Below are positions 1 to 13,350 of a stretch of 64,000 nucleotides of DNA, piece after piece. The notes under the pieces were generated by a model. That model had not been told where the DNA came from and searched no databases. It was given only the letters and a program-made list of their open reading frames with translations. Source of the stretch: Antitrichia curtipendula (Eukaryota; Streptophyta; Bryopsida; Hypnales; Leucodontaceae); NCBI GenBank assembly GCA_951230915.1, contig OX579637.1, positions 620,001 through 684,000 of the forward strand, read 5' to 3'. Numbering within the stretch: position 1 is the first letter of the stretch; the number at the start of each line of letters is the position of its first letter. Made by a program: the position numbers and the translations under genes.

Positions 1-172
1 TTTAATTTTCGTATGAAATTTAATACCCATTCACGTGAATAAAACAAAATTGGAATTAAACAGGACCTGTACTTTATTAATCCACCCAGTCACATCAAAT
101 GTCATAGAATTTCATTTTGAAAGTGACTTCAATAAATTTGTGTAAGTTGTAAACACGCTCTAGTATTTGAAT
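1..172 (+). repeat. Left-edge truncated type A monomer
   Basis: The window opens inside a type A monomer, at the tttaattttcgtatg stretch, and this copy is cut about 11 bp after its expected start. It carries two private changes near the palindrome (tacccattc instead of tacacattc, and attgg instead of atggg). The array therefore extends upstream of the window. Confidence 0.9.
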
Positions 173-1269
173 GCATAAAACCATTTAAATTTTGTGTAAA
201 ATTTAATGCACCCACACGTGCATAAAAGAAAATGGGAATTAAACCGGACCTGTACTTTATTAATCCACCCAGTCACATCAAATGTCATAGATTTTCATTT
301 TGAAAGTGACTTGAATAAATTTGTATAAGTTGTAAACACGCTCTAGTATTTGAATGCACAAAAATATTTAAATTTAGTATGAAATTTAATACACATTCAC
401 GTATATAAAACAAAATGGGAATTAAACCGGACCTGTACTTTATTATTCCACCCAGTCACATCAAATGTCATAGAATTTCATTTTGAAAGTGACTTGAATA
501 AATTTGCATAAGTTGTAAACACGCTCTAGTATTTGAATGCACAAAAATATTTAATTTTCGTATGAAATTTAATACACATTCACGTGAATAAGAGAAAATG
601 GGAATTAAACCGGACCTGTACTTTATTAATCCACCCAGTCACATCAAATGTCATAGAATTTCATTTTGAAAGTGACTTCAATAAATTTGTGTAAGTTGTA
701 AACACGCTCTACTATTTGAATGCACAAAAATATTTAATTCTCGTATGAAATTTAATACACATTCACGTGAATAAAAGAAAATGGGAATTAAACCGGACCT
801 GTACTTTATTATTCCACCCAGTCACATCAAATGTCATAGAATTTCATTTTGAAAGTGACTTGAATAAATTTCCATAAGTTGTAAACACGCTCTAGTATTT
901 GAATGCACAAAAATATTTAAATTTTGCGTAAAATTTAATGCACCCACACGTGCATAAAAGAAAATGGGAATTAAACCGGACCTGTACTTTATTAATCCAC
1001 CCAGTCACATCAAATGTCATAGAATTTCATTTTGAAAGTGACTTGAATAAATTTGTATAAGTTGTAAACACGCTCTAGTATTTGAATGCACAAAAATATT
1101 TAATTTTCGTATGAAATTTAATACACATTCACGTGAATAAAACAAAATGGGATTTAAATCGGACCTGTACTTTATTAATCCACCCAGTCACATCAAATGT
1201 CATAGGATTTCATTTTGAAATTGACTTGAATAAATTTGTGTAAGTTGTAAACACGCTCTAGTATTTGAA

Positions 1270-2335
1270 TGCACAAAAATATTTACTTTTCGTATGAAAT
1301 TTAATACACATCCACGAGAATAAATGAAAAATGGGAATTAAACCGGACCTGTTTCTTATTAATCCACCCAGTCACATCAAATGTCATAGAATTTCATTTT
1401 GAAAGTGACTTGAGTAAATTTGCATAAGTTGTAAACACGCTCTAGTATTTGAATGCATAAAACGATTTAAATTTTGGGTAAAATTTAATGCACCCACACG
1501 TGCATAAAAGAAAATGGGAATTAAACCGGACCTGTACTTTATTAATCCACCCAGTCACATCAAATGTCATAGGATTTCATTATGAAAGTGACTTGAATAA
1601 ATTTGTATAAATTGTAAACACGCTCTAGTATTTGAATGCATAAAAGTAGTTCTTTTTTGTGTGAAATTTAATGCACATTGACGTGAATAAAAGAAAATAG
1701 TAATTAAACCGAACCTGTACTTTACTAATCCGCCCAATCACGTCAAATGTCATAGAATTTCATCTTGAAAGTGAATTCAATAAATTTGTGTAAGTTGTAA
1801 ACACGCTCTAGTATTTGAATGCACAAAAATATTTAATTTTCGTATGAAATTTAATACACATTCACGTGAATAAAACAAAATGGGATTTAAATCGGACCTG
1901 TACTTTATTAATCCACCCAGTCACATCAAATGTCATAGGATTTCATTTTGAAAGTGAATTCAATAAATTTGTGTAAGTTGTAAACACGCTCTAGTATTTG
2001 AATGCACAAAAATATTTAATTTTCGTATGAAATTTAATACACATTCACGTGAATAAAACAAAATGGGAATTAAATTGGACCTGTAAATTATTATTCCACC
2101 CAGTCACATCAAATGTCATAGAATTTCATTTTGAAAGTGACTTGAATCAACTTGTATAAGTTGTAAACACGCTCTAGTATTTGAATGGACAAAAAAATTT
2201 AATTTAAGTATGAAATTTAATACACATTCACGTGAATAAATGAAAATGGGAATTAAACCGGACCTGTACTTTATTATTCCACCCAGTCACATCAAATGTC
2301 ATAGAATTTCATTTTGAAAGTGACTTGAATAAATT
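1270..2335 (+). repeat. 26-mer-offset segment, copy 1
   Basis: The order is A with ttacttttcg and cacgagaat, then B with ttttgggtaaaat, C1, A with gggatttaaatcgg, A with aaattggacctgtaaatt, and A with gaatggacaaaaaaattt. The same order with the same private markers recurs 4759 bp downstream. One difference seen is acgattt here against actattt there. Confidence 0.85.
1638..1820 (+). repeat. Type C1 monomer, copy 1
   Basis: C1 has gcataaaagtagttctttttt, then gcacattgacgtgaat, aatagtaattaaaccgaacc, actaatccgcccaatcacgtc, catcttgaaag and gaattcaataaa. The changes extend into the core that is conserved in types A and B, so this is the most diverged monomer class. This copy has the ccgaacc form and is preceded by a B monomer with ttttgggtaaaat. 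Confidence 0.9.
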
Positions 2336-2369
2336 TGTGTAAGTTGTAAACACGCTCTAGTATTTGAAT

Positions 2370-3101
2370 GCATAAAACCATTTAAATTTTGTGTAAAATT
2401 TAATGCACCCACACGTGCATAAAAGAAAATGGGAATTAAACCGGACCTGTACTTTATTAATCCACCCAGTCACATCAAATGTCATAGATTTTCATTTTGA
2501 AAGTGACTTGAATAAATTTGTATAAGTTGTAAACACGCTCTAGTATTTGAATGCACAAAAATATTTAAATTTAGTATGAAATTTAATACACATTCACGTA
2601 TATAAAACAAAATGGGAATTAAACCGGACCTGTACTTTATTAATCCACCCAGTCACATCAAATGTCATAGAATTTCATTTTGAAAGTGAATTCAATAAAT
2701 TTGTGTAAGTTGTAAACACGCTCTAGTATTTGAATGCATAAAACCATTTAAATTTTGTGTAAAATTTAATGCACCCACACGTGCATAAAAGAAAATGGGA
2801 ATTAAACCGGACCTGTACTTTATTAATCCACCCAGTCACATCAAATGTCATAGATTTTCATTTTGAAAGTGACTTGAATAAATTTGTATAAGTTGTAAAC
2901 ACGCTCTAGTATTTGAATGCACAAAAATATTTAAATTTAGTATGAAATTTAATACACATTCACGTATATAAAACAAAATGGGAATTAAACCGGACCTGTA
3001 CTTTATTAATCCACCCAGTCACATCAAATGTCATAGAATTTCATTTTGAAAGTGAATTCAATAAATTTGTGTATGTTGTAACCACGCTCTAGTATTTGAA
3101 T
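2370..3101 (+). repeat. 366-bp B-A dimer tandem duplication
   Basis: Two adjacent dimers (2370-2735 and 2736-3101) share gcataaaaccattt, gtcatagattttc, tttaaatttagtatg and the rare cacgtatataaaac. A third related dimer sits at 173-538. The second dimer ends with private changes (gtatgttgtaacc). Confidence 0.87.
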
Positions 3102-6027
3102 GCAGAAAAATATTTAATTTTCGTATGAAATTTAATACACATTCACGTGAATAAAAGAAAATGGGAATTAAACCGGACCTGTACTTTATTAATCCACCCA
3201 GTCACATCAAATGTCATAGAATTTCATTTTGAAAGTGACTTCAATAAATTTGTGTAAGTTGTAAACACGCTCTATTATTTGAATGCATAAAACTATTTAA
3301 ATTTTGTGTAAACTTTAATGCACCCACACGTGCATAAAAGAAAATGCGAAGTAAACCGGACCTGTACTTTATTAATCCACCCAGTCACATCAAATGTCAT
3401 AGAATTTCATTTTGAATGTGACTTGAATAAATTTGTATAAGTTGTAAACACGCTCTAGTATTTGAATGCACAAAAATATTTAATTTTCGTATGAAATTTA
3501 ATACACATTCACGTGAATAAAAGAAAATGGGAATTAAACCGGACCTGTACTTTATTAATCCACCCAGTCACATCAAATGTCATAGAATTTCATTTTGAAA
3601 GTGACTTGAATAAATTTGTATAAGTTGTAAACACGCTCTAGTATTTGAATGCACAAAAATATTTAAATTTAGTATGAAATTTAATACACATTCACGTGAA
3701 TAAAACAAAATGGGAATGAAACCGGACCTGTACTTTATTATTCCACCCAGTCACATCAAATGTCATAGAATTTCATTTTGAAAGTGACTTGAATAAATTT
3801 GCATAAGTTGTAAACACGCTCTAGTATTTGAATGCACAAAAATATTTAATTTTCGTATGAAATTTAATACACATTCACGTGAATAAAAGAAAATGGGAAT
3901 TAAACCGGACCTGTACTTTATTAATCCACCCAGTCACATCAAATGTCATAGAATTTCATTTTGAAAGTGACTTGAATAAATTTGTGTAAGTTGTAAACAC
4001 GCTCTACTATTTGAATGCACAAAAATATTTAATTCTCGTATGAAATTTAATACACATTCACGTGAATAAAAGAAAATGGGAATTAAACCGGACCTGTACT
4101 TTATTATTCCACCCAGTCACATCAAATGTCATAGAATTTCATTTTGAAAGTGACTTGAATAAATTTCCATAAGTTGTAAACACGCTCTAGTATTTGAATG
4201 CACAAAAATATTTAAATTTTGCGTAAAATTTAATGCACCCACACGTGCATAAAAGAAAATGGGAATTAAACCAGACCTGTACTTTATTAATCCACCCAGT
4301 CACATCAAATGTCATAGAATTTCATTTTGAAAGTGACTTGAATAAATTTGTATAAGTTGTAAACACGCTCTAGTATTTGAATGCACAAAAATATTTAATT
4401 TTCGTATGAAATTTAATACACATTCACGTGAATAACTGAAAATGGGAATTAAACCGGACCTGTTTTTTATTAATCCACCCAGTCACATCAAATGTCATAG
4501 GATTTCATTTTGAAATTGACTTGAATAAATTTGTATAAGTTGTAAACACGCTCTAGTATTTGAATGCACAAAAATATTTAATTTTCGTATGAAATTTAAT
4601 ACACATTCACGTGAATAAAAGAAAATGGGAATTAAACCGGACCTGTACTTTATTAATCCACCCAGTCACATCAAATGTCATAGAATTTCATTTTGAAAGT
4701 GACTTCAATAAATTTGTGTAAGTTGTAAACACGCTCTATTATTTGAATGCATAAAACTATTTAAATTTTGTGTAAACTTTAATGCACCCACACGTGCATA
4801 AAAGAAAATGCGAAGTAAACCGGACCTGTACTTTATTAATCCACCCAGTCACATCAAATGTCATAGAATTTCATTTTGAAATTGACTTGAATAAATTTGT
4901 ATAAGTTGTAAACACGCTCTAGTATTTGAATGCACAAAAATATTTAATTTTCGTATGAAATATAATACACATTCACGTGAATAAAAGAAAATGGGAATTA
5001 AACCGGACCTGTACTTTATTAATCCACCCAGTCACATCAAATGTCATAGAATTTCATTTTGAAAGTGACTTCAATAAATTTGTGTAAGTTGTAAACACGC
5101 TCTATTATTTGAATGCATAAAACTATTTAAATTTTGTGTAAACTTTAATGCACCCACACGTGCATAAAAGAAAATGGGAATTAAACCAGACCTGTACTTT
5201 ATTAATCCACCCAGTCACATCAAATGTCATAGAATTTCATTTTGAAAGTGACTTGAATAAATTTGTATAAGTTGTAAACACGCTCTAGTATTTGAATGCA
5301 CAAAAATATTTAATTTTCGTATGAAATTTAATACACATTCACGTGAATAAAAGAAAATGGGAATTAAACCGGACCTGTACTTTATTAATCCACCCAGTCA
5401 CATCAAATGTCATAGAATTTCATTTTGAAAGTGACTTGAATAAATTTGTGTAAGTTGTAAACACGCTCTACTATTTGAATGCACAAAAATATTTAATTCT
5501 CGTATGAAATTTAATACACAGTCACGTGAATAAAAGAAAATGGGAATTAAACCGGACCTGTACTTTATTATTCCACCCAGTCACATCAAATGTCATAGAA
5601 TTTCATTTTGAAAGTGACTTGAATAAATTTCCATAAGTTGTAAACACGCTCTAGTATTTGAATGCACAAAAATATTTAAATTTTGCGTAAAATTTAATGC
5701 ACCCACACGTGCATAAAAGAAAATGGGAATTAAACCAGACCTGTACTTTATTAATCCACCCAGTCACATCAAATGTCATAGAATTTCATTTTGAAAGTGA
5801 CTTGAATAAATTTGTATAAGTTGTAAACACGCTGTAGTATTTGAATGCACAAAAATATTTAATTTTCGTATGAAATTTAATACACATTCACGTGAATAAC
5901 TGAAAATGGGAATTAAACTGGACCTGTTTTTTATTAATCCACCCAGTCACATCAAATGTCATAGGATTTCATTTTGAATGTGACTTGAATAAATTTGTAT
6001 AAATTGTAAACACGCTCTAGTATTTGA

Positions 6028-7095
6028 ATGCACAAAAATATTTACTTTTCGTATGAAATTTAATACACATCCACGAGAATAAATGAAAAATGGGAATTAA
6101 ACCGGACCTGTTTCTTATTAATCCACCCAGTCACATCAAATGTCATAGAATTTCATTTTGAAAGTGACTTGAGTAAATTTGCATAAGTTGTAAACACGCT
6201 CTAGTATTTGAATGCATAAAACTATTTAAATTTTGGGTAAAATTTAATGCACCCACACGTGCATAAAAGAAAATGGGAATTAAACCGGACCTGTACTTTA
6301 TTAATCCACCCAGTCACATCAAATGTCATAGGATTTCATTATGAAAGTGACTTGAATAAATTTGTATAAATTGTAAACACGCTCTAGTATTTGAATGCAT
6401 AAAAGTAGTTCTTTTTTGTGTGAAATTTAATGCACATTGACGTGAATAAAAGAAAATAGTAATTAAACCGAACCTGTACTTTACTAATCCGCCCAATCAC
6501 GTCAAATGTCATAGAATTTCATCTTGAAAGTGAATTCAATAAATTTGTGTAAGTTGTAAACACGCTCTAGTATTTGAATGCACAAAAATATTTAATTTTC
6601 GTATGAAATTTAATACACATTCACGTGAATAAAACAAAATGGGATTTAAATCGGACCTGTACTTTATTAATCCACCCAGTCACATCAAATGTCATAGGAT
6701 TTCATTTTGAAAGTGAATTCAATAAATTTGTGTAAGTTGTAAACACGCTCTAGTATTTGAATGCACAAAAATATTTAATTTTCGTATGAAATTTAATACA
6801 CATTCACGTGAATAAAACAAAATGGGAATTAAATTGGACCTGTAAATTATTATTCCACCCAGTCACATCAAATGTCATAGAATTTCATTTTGAAAGTGAC
6901 TTGAATCAACTTGTATAAGTTGTAAACACGCTCTAGTATTTGAATGGACAAAAAAATTTAATTTAAGTATGAAATTTAATACACATTCACGTGAATAAAT
7001 GAAAATGGGAATTAAACCGGACCTGTACTTTATTATTCCACCCAGTCACATCAAATGTCATAGAATTTCATTTTGAAAGTGACTTGAATAAATTT
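6028..7095 (+). repeat. 26-mer-offset segment, copy 2
   Basis: This is the second copy of the segment at about 1270-2335. After it, the following monomer starts gcacaaaa, whereas copy 1 is followed by a gcataaaacc B monomer, so the duplication ends here. Confidence 0.85.
6397..6579 (+). repeat. Type C1 monomer, copy 2
   Basis: This copy is the same as copy 1, including ccgaacc, and lies 4759 bp downstream of it. Its flanking monomers also match those of copy 1, so it belongs to the 26-mer-offset duplicated segment. Confidence 0.9.
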
Positions 7096-7119
7096 GTATA
7101 AGTTGTAAACACGCTCTAG

Positions 7120-7301
7120 TATTTGAATGCACAAAAATATTTAATTTTCGTATGAAATTTAATACACATTCACGTGAATAAAGAAAATGGGAATTAAACC
7201 GGACCTGTACTTTATTAATCCACCCAGTCACATCAAATGTCATAGAATTTCATTTTGAAAGTGAATTCAATAAATTTGCATAAGTTGTAAACACGCTCTA
7301 G
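7120..7301 (+). repeat. Representative 182-bp length variant
   Basis: This monomer has aataaagaaaatggg instead of aataaaagaaaatggg, a 1-bp loss in the A-rich stretch. I saw about 15 such short monomers, at roughly 7.18, 28.97, 31.71, 34.45, 35.37, 37.74, 38.84, 41.22, 42.50, 43.59, 43.96, 54.57, 58.42, 60.61 and 62.81 kb. They are offset by about 11 monomers with an extra A (tgaaaaatggg). Confidence 0.83.
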
Positions 7302-8408
7302 TATTTGAATGCACAAAAACATTTAATTTTCGTATGAGATTTAATACACATTCACGTGAATAAATGAAAATGGGAATTAAACCGGACCTGTACTTTATTA
7401 TTCCACCCAGTCACATCAAATGTCATAGAATTTCATTTTGAAAGTGACTTGAGTAAATTTGCATAAGTTGTAAACACGCTCTAGTATTTGAATGCACAAA
7501 AATATTTAATTTTCGTATGAAATTTAATACACATTCACGTGAATAAAAGAAAATGGGAATTAAACCGGACCTGTACTTTATTAATCCACCCAGTCACATC
7601 AAATGTCATAGAATTTCATTTTGAAAGTGACTTGAATAAATTTGTATAAGTTGTAAACACGCTCTAGTATTTGAATGCACAAAAATATTTAATTTTCGTA
7701 TGAAATTTAATACACATCCACGTGAATAAAACAAAATGGGAATTAAATCGGACCTGTACTTTATTATTCCACCCAGTCACATCAAATGTCATAGAATTTC
7801 ATTTTGAAAGTGACTTGAATAAATTTTTGTAAGTTGTAAACACGCTCTAGTATTTGAATGCACAAAAAAATTTAATTTTCGTATGAAATTTAATACACAT
7901 TCACGTGAATAAATGAAAATGGGAATTAAACCGGACCTGTACTTTATTAATCCACCCAGTCCCATCAAATGTCATAGAATTTCATTTTGAAAGTGACTTG
8001 AATAAATTTGTGTAAGTTGTAAACACGCTCTAGTATTTGAATGCACAAAAACATTTAATTTTCGTATGAAATTTAATACACATTCACGTGAATAAATGAA
8101 AATGGGAATTAAACAGGACCTGTACTTTATTAATCCACCCAGTCACATCAAATGTCATAGAATTTCATTTTGAAAGTCACTTGAATAAATTTGCATAAGT
8201 TGTAAACACGCTCTAGTATTTGAATGCACAAAAATATTTAATTTTCGTATGAAATTTAATGCACCCACACGTGCATAAAAGAAAATGGGAATTAAACCGG
8301 ACCTGTACTTTATTAATCCACCCAGTCACATCAAATGTCATAGAATTTCATTTTGAAAGTGACTTGAATAAATTTGTGTAAGTTGTAAACACGCTCTAGT
8401 ATTTGAAT

Positions 8409-11154
8409 GCACAAAAACGTTTAATTTTCGTATGAAATTTAATACACATTCACGTGAATAAAAGAAAATGGGAATTAAACCGGACCTGTACTTTATTAAT
8501 CCACCCAGTCACATCAAATGTCATAGAATTTCATTTTGAAAGTGACTTCAATAAATTTGTGTAAGTTGTAAACACGCTCTAGTATTTGAATGCATAAAAC
8601 TATTTAAATTTTTTGTAAAATTTAATGCACCCACACGTGCATAAAAGAAAATGCGAAGTAAACCGGACCTGTACTTTATTAATCCACCCAGTCACATCAA
8701 ATGTCATAGAATTTCATTTTGAAAGTGACTTGAATAAATTTGTGTAAGTTGTAAACACGCTCTAGTATTTGAATGCACAAAAACATTTAATTTTCGTATG
8801 AAATTTAATACACATTCACGTGAATAAATGAAAATGGGAATTAAACAGGACCTGTACTTTATTAATCCACCCAGTCACATCAAATGTCATAGAATTTCAT
8901 TTTGAAAGTCACCTGAATAAATTTGCATAAGTTGTAAACACGCTCTAGTATTTGAATGCACAAAAATATTTAATTTTCGTATGAAATTTAATGCACCCAC
9001 ACGTGCATAAAAGAAAATGGGAATTAAATCGGACCTGTACTTTATTATTCCACCCAGTCACATCAAATGTCATAGAATTTCATTTTGAAAGTGACTTGAA
9101 TAAATTTGTGTAAGTTGTAAACGCGCTCTAGTATTTGAATGCACAAAAACGTTTAATTTTCGTATGAAATTTAATACACATTCACGTGAATAAAAGAAAA
9201 TGGGAATTAAACCGGACCTGTACTTTATTAATCCACCCAGTCACATCAAATGTCATAGAATTTCATTTTGAAAGTGACTTCAATAAATTTGTGTAAGTTG
9301 TAAACACGCTCTAGTATTTGAATGCATAAAACTATTTAAATTTTTTGTAAAATTTAATGCACCCACACGTGCATAAAAGAAAATGCGAAGTAAACCGGAC
9401 CTGTACTTTATTAATCCACCCAGTCACATCAAATGTCATAGAATTTCATTTTGAAAGTGACTTCAATAAATTTGTGTAAGTTGTAAACACGCTCTAGTAT
9501 TTGAATGCACAAAAACATTTAATTTTCGTATGAAATTTAATACACATTCACGTGAATAAATGAAAATGGGAATTAAACCGGACCTGTACTTTATTAATCC
9601 ACCCAGTCACATCAAATGTCATAGAATTTCATTTTGAAAGTCACTTGAATAAATTTGAATAAGTTGTAAACACGCTCTAGTATTTGAATGCACAAAAATA
9701 TTTAATTTTCGTATGAAGTTTAATGCACCCACACGTGCATAAAAGAAAATGCGAAGTAAACCGGACCTGTACTTTATTAATCCACCCAGTCACATCAAAT
9801 GTCATAGAATTTCATTTTGAAAGTCACTTGAATGAATTTGCATAAGTTGTAAACACGCTCTAGTATTTGAATGCACAAAAACATTTAATTTTCGTATGAA
9901 ATTTAATACACATTCACGTGAATAAATGAAAATGGGAATTAAACAGGACCTGTACTTTATTAATCCACCCAGTCACATCAAATGTCATAGAATTTCATTT
10001 TGAAAGTCACTTCAATAAATTTGTGTAAGTTGTAAACACGCTCTAGTATTTGAATGCATAAAACTATTTAAATTTTTTGTAAAATTTAATGCACCCACAC
10101 GTGCATAAAAGAAAATGCGAAGTAAACCGGACCTGTACTATATTAATCCACCCAGTCACATCAAATGTCATAGAATTTCATTTTGAAAGTGACTTGAATA
10201 AATTTGTGTAAGTTGTAAACACGCTCTAGTATTTGAATGCATAAAACTATTTAAATTTTTTGTAAAATTTAATGCACCCACACGTGCATAAAAGAAAATG
10301 CGAAGTAAACCGGACCTGTACTATATTAATCCACCCAGTCACATCAAATGTCATAGAATTTCATTTTGAAAGTGACTTGAATAAATTTGTATAAAATGTA
10401 AACACGCTCTAGTATTTGAATGCACAAAAATATTTAATTTTCGTATGAAATTTAATACACATCCACGAGAATAAATGAAAAATGGGAATTAAACCGGACC
10501 TGTACTTTATTAATCCACCCAGTCACATCAAATGTCATAGAATTTCATTTTGAAAGTGACTTGAATAAATTTGTGTAATTTGTAAACACGCTCTAGTATT
10601 TGAATGCACAAAAATATTTAATTTTCGTGTGAAATTTAATACACATTCACGTGAATAAAAGCAAATGGGAATTAAACCGGACCTGTACTTTATTATTCCA
10701 CCCAGTCACATCAAATGTCATAGAATTTCATTTTGAAAGTGACTTCAATAAATTTTTGTAAGTTGTAAACACGCTCTAGTATTTGAATGCACAAAAATAT
10801 TTACTTTTCGTATGAAATTTAATACACATCCACGAGAATAAATGAAAAATGGGAATTAAACCGGACCTGTTTTTTATTAATCCCCCAGTCACATCAAATG
10901 TCATAGAATTTCATTTTGAAAGTCACTTGAGTAAATTTGCATAAGTTGTAAACACGCTCTAGTATTTGAATGCATAAAACTATTTAAATTTTGGGTAAAA
11001 TTTAATGCACCCACACGTGCATAAAAGAAAATGGGAATTAAACCGGACCTGTACTTTATTAATCCACCCAGTCACATCAAATGTCATAGGATTTCATTAT
11101 GAAAGTGACTTGAATAAATTTGTATAAGTTGTAAACACGCTCTAGTATTTGAAT
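8409..11154 (+). repeat. 15-mer HOR block, copy 1
   Basis: This 2746-bp block starts with a type A monomer carrying aaaacgtttaa. It contains alternating A, B2 and A/B chimeras, the markers gtcacctgaat and aaacgcgctc, two B2 copies with gtactatatt, a cacgagaat monomer, the aaaagcaaatggg monomer and the short aatcccccagtc copy. It ends just before the C1 at 11155. The same block recurs 4942 bp downstream. Confidence 0.88.
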
Positions 11155-11337
11155 GCATAAAAGTAGTTCTTTTTTGTGTGAAATTTAATGCACATTGACG
11201 TGAATAAAAGAAAATAGTAATTAAACCGGACCTGTACTTTACTAATCCGCCCAATCACGTCAAATGTCATAGAATTTCATCTTGAAAGTGAATTCAATAA
11301 ATTTGTGTAAGTTGTAAACACGCTCTAGTATTTGAAT
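11155..11337 (+). repeat. Type C1 monomer, copy 3 (ccggacc form)
   Basis: This copy differs from copies 1 and 2 by ccggacc in place of ccgaacc. It is the first monomer of the 12-mer unit at 11155-13350. Confidence 0.9.
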
Positions 11338-11520
11338 GCACAAAAATATTTAATTTTCGTATGAAATTTAATACACATTCACGTGAATAAAACAAAATGG
11401 GATTTAAATCGGACCTGTACTTTATTAATCCACCCAGTCACATCAAATGTCATAGGATTTCATTTTGAAAGTGAATTCAATAAATTTGTGTAAGTTGTAA
11501 ACACGCTCTAGTATTTGAAT

Positions 11521-11703
11521 GCACAAAAATATTTAATTTTCGTATGAAATTTAATGCACCCACACGTGCATAAAAGAAAATGCGAAGTAAACCGGACCTG
11601 TACTTTATTAATCCACCCAGTCACATCAAATGTCATAGAATTTCATTTTGAAAGTGACTTGAATAAATTTGTGTAAGTTGTAAACACGCTCTAGTATTTG
11701 AAT
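11521..11703 (+). repeat. A/B chimeric monomer (A 5' part, B 3' part)
   Basis: This copy begins as type A (gcacaaaaatattta, ttttcgtatg) and switches to type B within the shared gaaatttaat, continuing as gcacccacacgtgcat and atgcgaagt. The same join is seen near 8224, 8955, 9687, 13899, 14630, 16280, 18476, 20672, 21404, 24518, 25799 and 47568. The breakpoint falls in a stretch common to both classes, as expected for homologous exchange or gene conversion. Confidence 0.85.
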
Positions 11704-13350
11704 GCATAAAACTACTTAAATTTTGTGTAAAATTTAATGCACCCACACGTGCATAAAAGAAAATGGGAATTAAACCGGACCTGTACTTTATTAATCCACC
11801 CAGTCACATCAAATGTCATAGATTTTCATTTTGAAAGTGACTTGAATAAATTTGTATAAGTTGTAAACACGCTCTAGTATTTGAATGCACAAAAATATTT
11901 AAATTTAGTATGAAATTTAATACACATTCACGTGAATAAATGAAAATGGGAATTAAACCGGACCTGTACTTTATTACTCCACCCAGTCACATCAAATGTA
12001 ATAGAATTTCATTTTGAAAGTGACTTGAATCAATTTGTATAAGTTGTAAACACGCTCTAGTATTTGAATGGACAAAAATATTTAATTAAAGTATGAAATT
12101 TAATACACATTCACGGGAATAAAACAAAATGGGAATTAAACCGGACCTGTACTTTATTATTCCACTCAGTCACATCAAATGTCATAGAATTTCATTTTGA
12201 AAGTGACTTGAATAAATTTGCATAAGTTGTAAACACGCTCTAGTATTTGAATGCAGAAAAATATTTAATTTTCGTATGAAATTTAATACACATTCACGGG
12301 AATAAAAGAAAATGGGAATTAAACCGGACCTGTACTTTATTATTCCACCCAGTCACATCAAATGTCATAGAATTTCATTTTGAAAGTGACTTGAATAAAT
12401 TTGTATAAAATGTAAACACGCTCTAGTATTTGACTGCACAAAAATATTTAATTTTCGTATGAAATTTAATACACATCCACGTGAATAAAACAAAATGGGA
12501 ATTAAATCGGACCTGTACTTTATTATTCCACCCAGTCCCATCAAATGTCATAGAATTTCATTTTGAAAGTGACTTGAATAAATATTTGTAAGTTGTAAAC
12601 ACGCTCTACTATTTGAATGCACAAAAATATTTAATTTTCGTATGAAATTTAATACACATTCACGTGAATATAAGAAAATGGGAATTAAACCGGACCTGTA
12701 CTTTATTATTCCACCCAGTCACATCAAATGTCATAGAATTTCATTTTGAAAGTGACTTGAATAAATTTGTGTAAGTTGTAAACACGCTCTAGTATTTGAA
12801 TGCACAAAAACATTTAATTTTCGTATGAAATTTAATACACATTCACGTGAATAAATGAAAATGGGAATTAAACCGGACCTGTACTTTATTAATCCACCCA
12901 GTCACATCAAATGTCATAGAATTTCATTTTGAAAGTGACTTGAATAAATATTTGTAAGTTGTAAACACGCTCTAGTATTTGAATGCACAAAAACATTTAA
13001 TTTTCGTATGAAATTTAATACACATTCACGTGAATAAATGAAAATGGGAATTAAACAGGACCTGTACTTTATTAATCCACCCAGTCACATCAAATGTCAT
13101 AGAATTTCATTTTGAAAGTCACTTGAATAAATTTGCATAAGTTGTAAACACGCTCTAGTATTTGAATGCATAAAACTATATAAATTTTGGGTAAAATTTA
13201 ATGCACCCACACGTGCATAAAAGAAAATGGGAATTAAACCGGACCTGTACTTTATTAATCCACCCAGTCACATCAAATGTCATAGGATTTCATTTTGAAA
13301 GTGACTTGAATAAATTTGTGTAAGTTGTAAACACGCTCTAGTATTTGAAT

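Larger units (their letters stand above)
1..8408 (+). repeat. Left mixed HOR zone
   Basis: This zone has no single HOR. A-monomer/B-monomer triplets marked by ttctcgtatg followed by ttttgcgtaaaat recur at about 0.72-1.26, 4.01-4.56 and 5.48-6.02 kb, which are 18-mer and 8-mer offsets. B monomers with tctattattt upstream and aaactttaatg recur at about 3.29, 4.75 and 5.12 kb. Between about 7.1 and 8.2 kb nearly all monomers are type A. Confidence 0.75.
11155..13350 (+). repeat. C1-anchored 12-mer HOR, copy 1
   Basis: The order is C1, A (gggatttaaatcgg), A/B chimera, B1 (actacttaaa), A (tttagtatg), A (ttaattaaag, cacgggaat), A (gcagaaaa), A (tttgactgcac), A (gaatataag), A (aaaacattt), A (aaacaggacc, gtcacttg), B (ttttgggtaaaat). 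These 12 monomers span 2196 bp, exactly 12 x 183. Confidence 0.88.

Noticed and set aside
7058..7243. 61-aa minus-strand open frame, also at 28840-29025, 54452-54637, 58294-58479, 60489-60674 and 62684-62869
   Set aside because: These frames lie entirely in satellite monomers, differ only by monomer polymorphisms, and appear only where a 1-bp deletion shifts the frame. They have no ribosome-binding or promoter context and no recognisable domain.
12100..12320. cacgggaat as a new functional motif
   Set aside because: It is confined to the HOR lineage of 12-mer monomers 6 and 7 and is best read as a single substitution in the palindrome spread by duplication.
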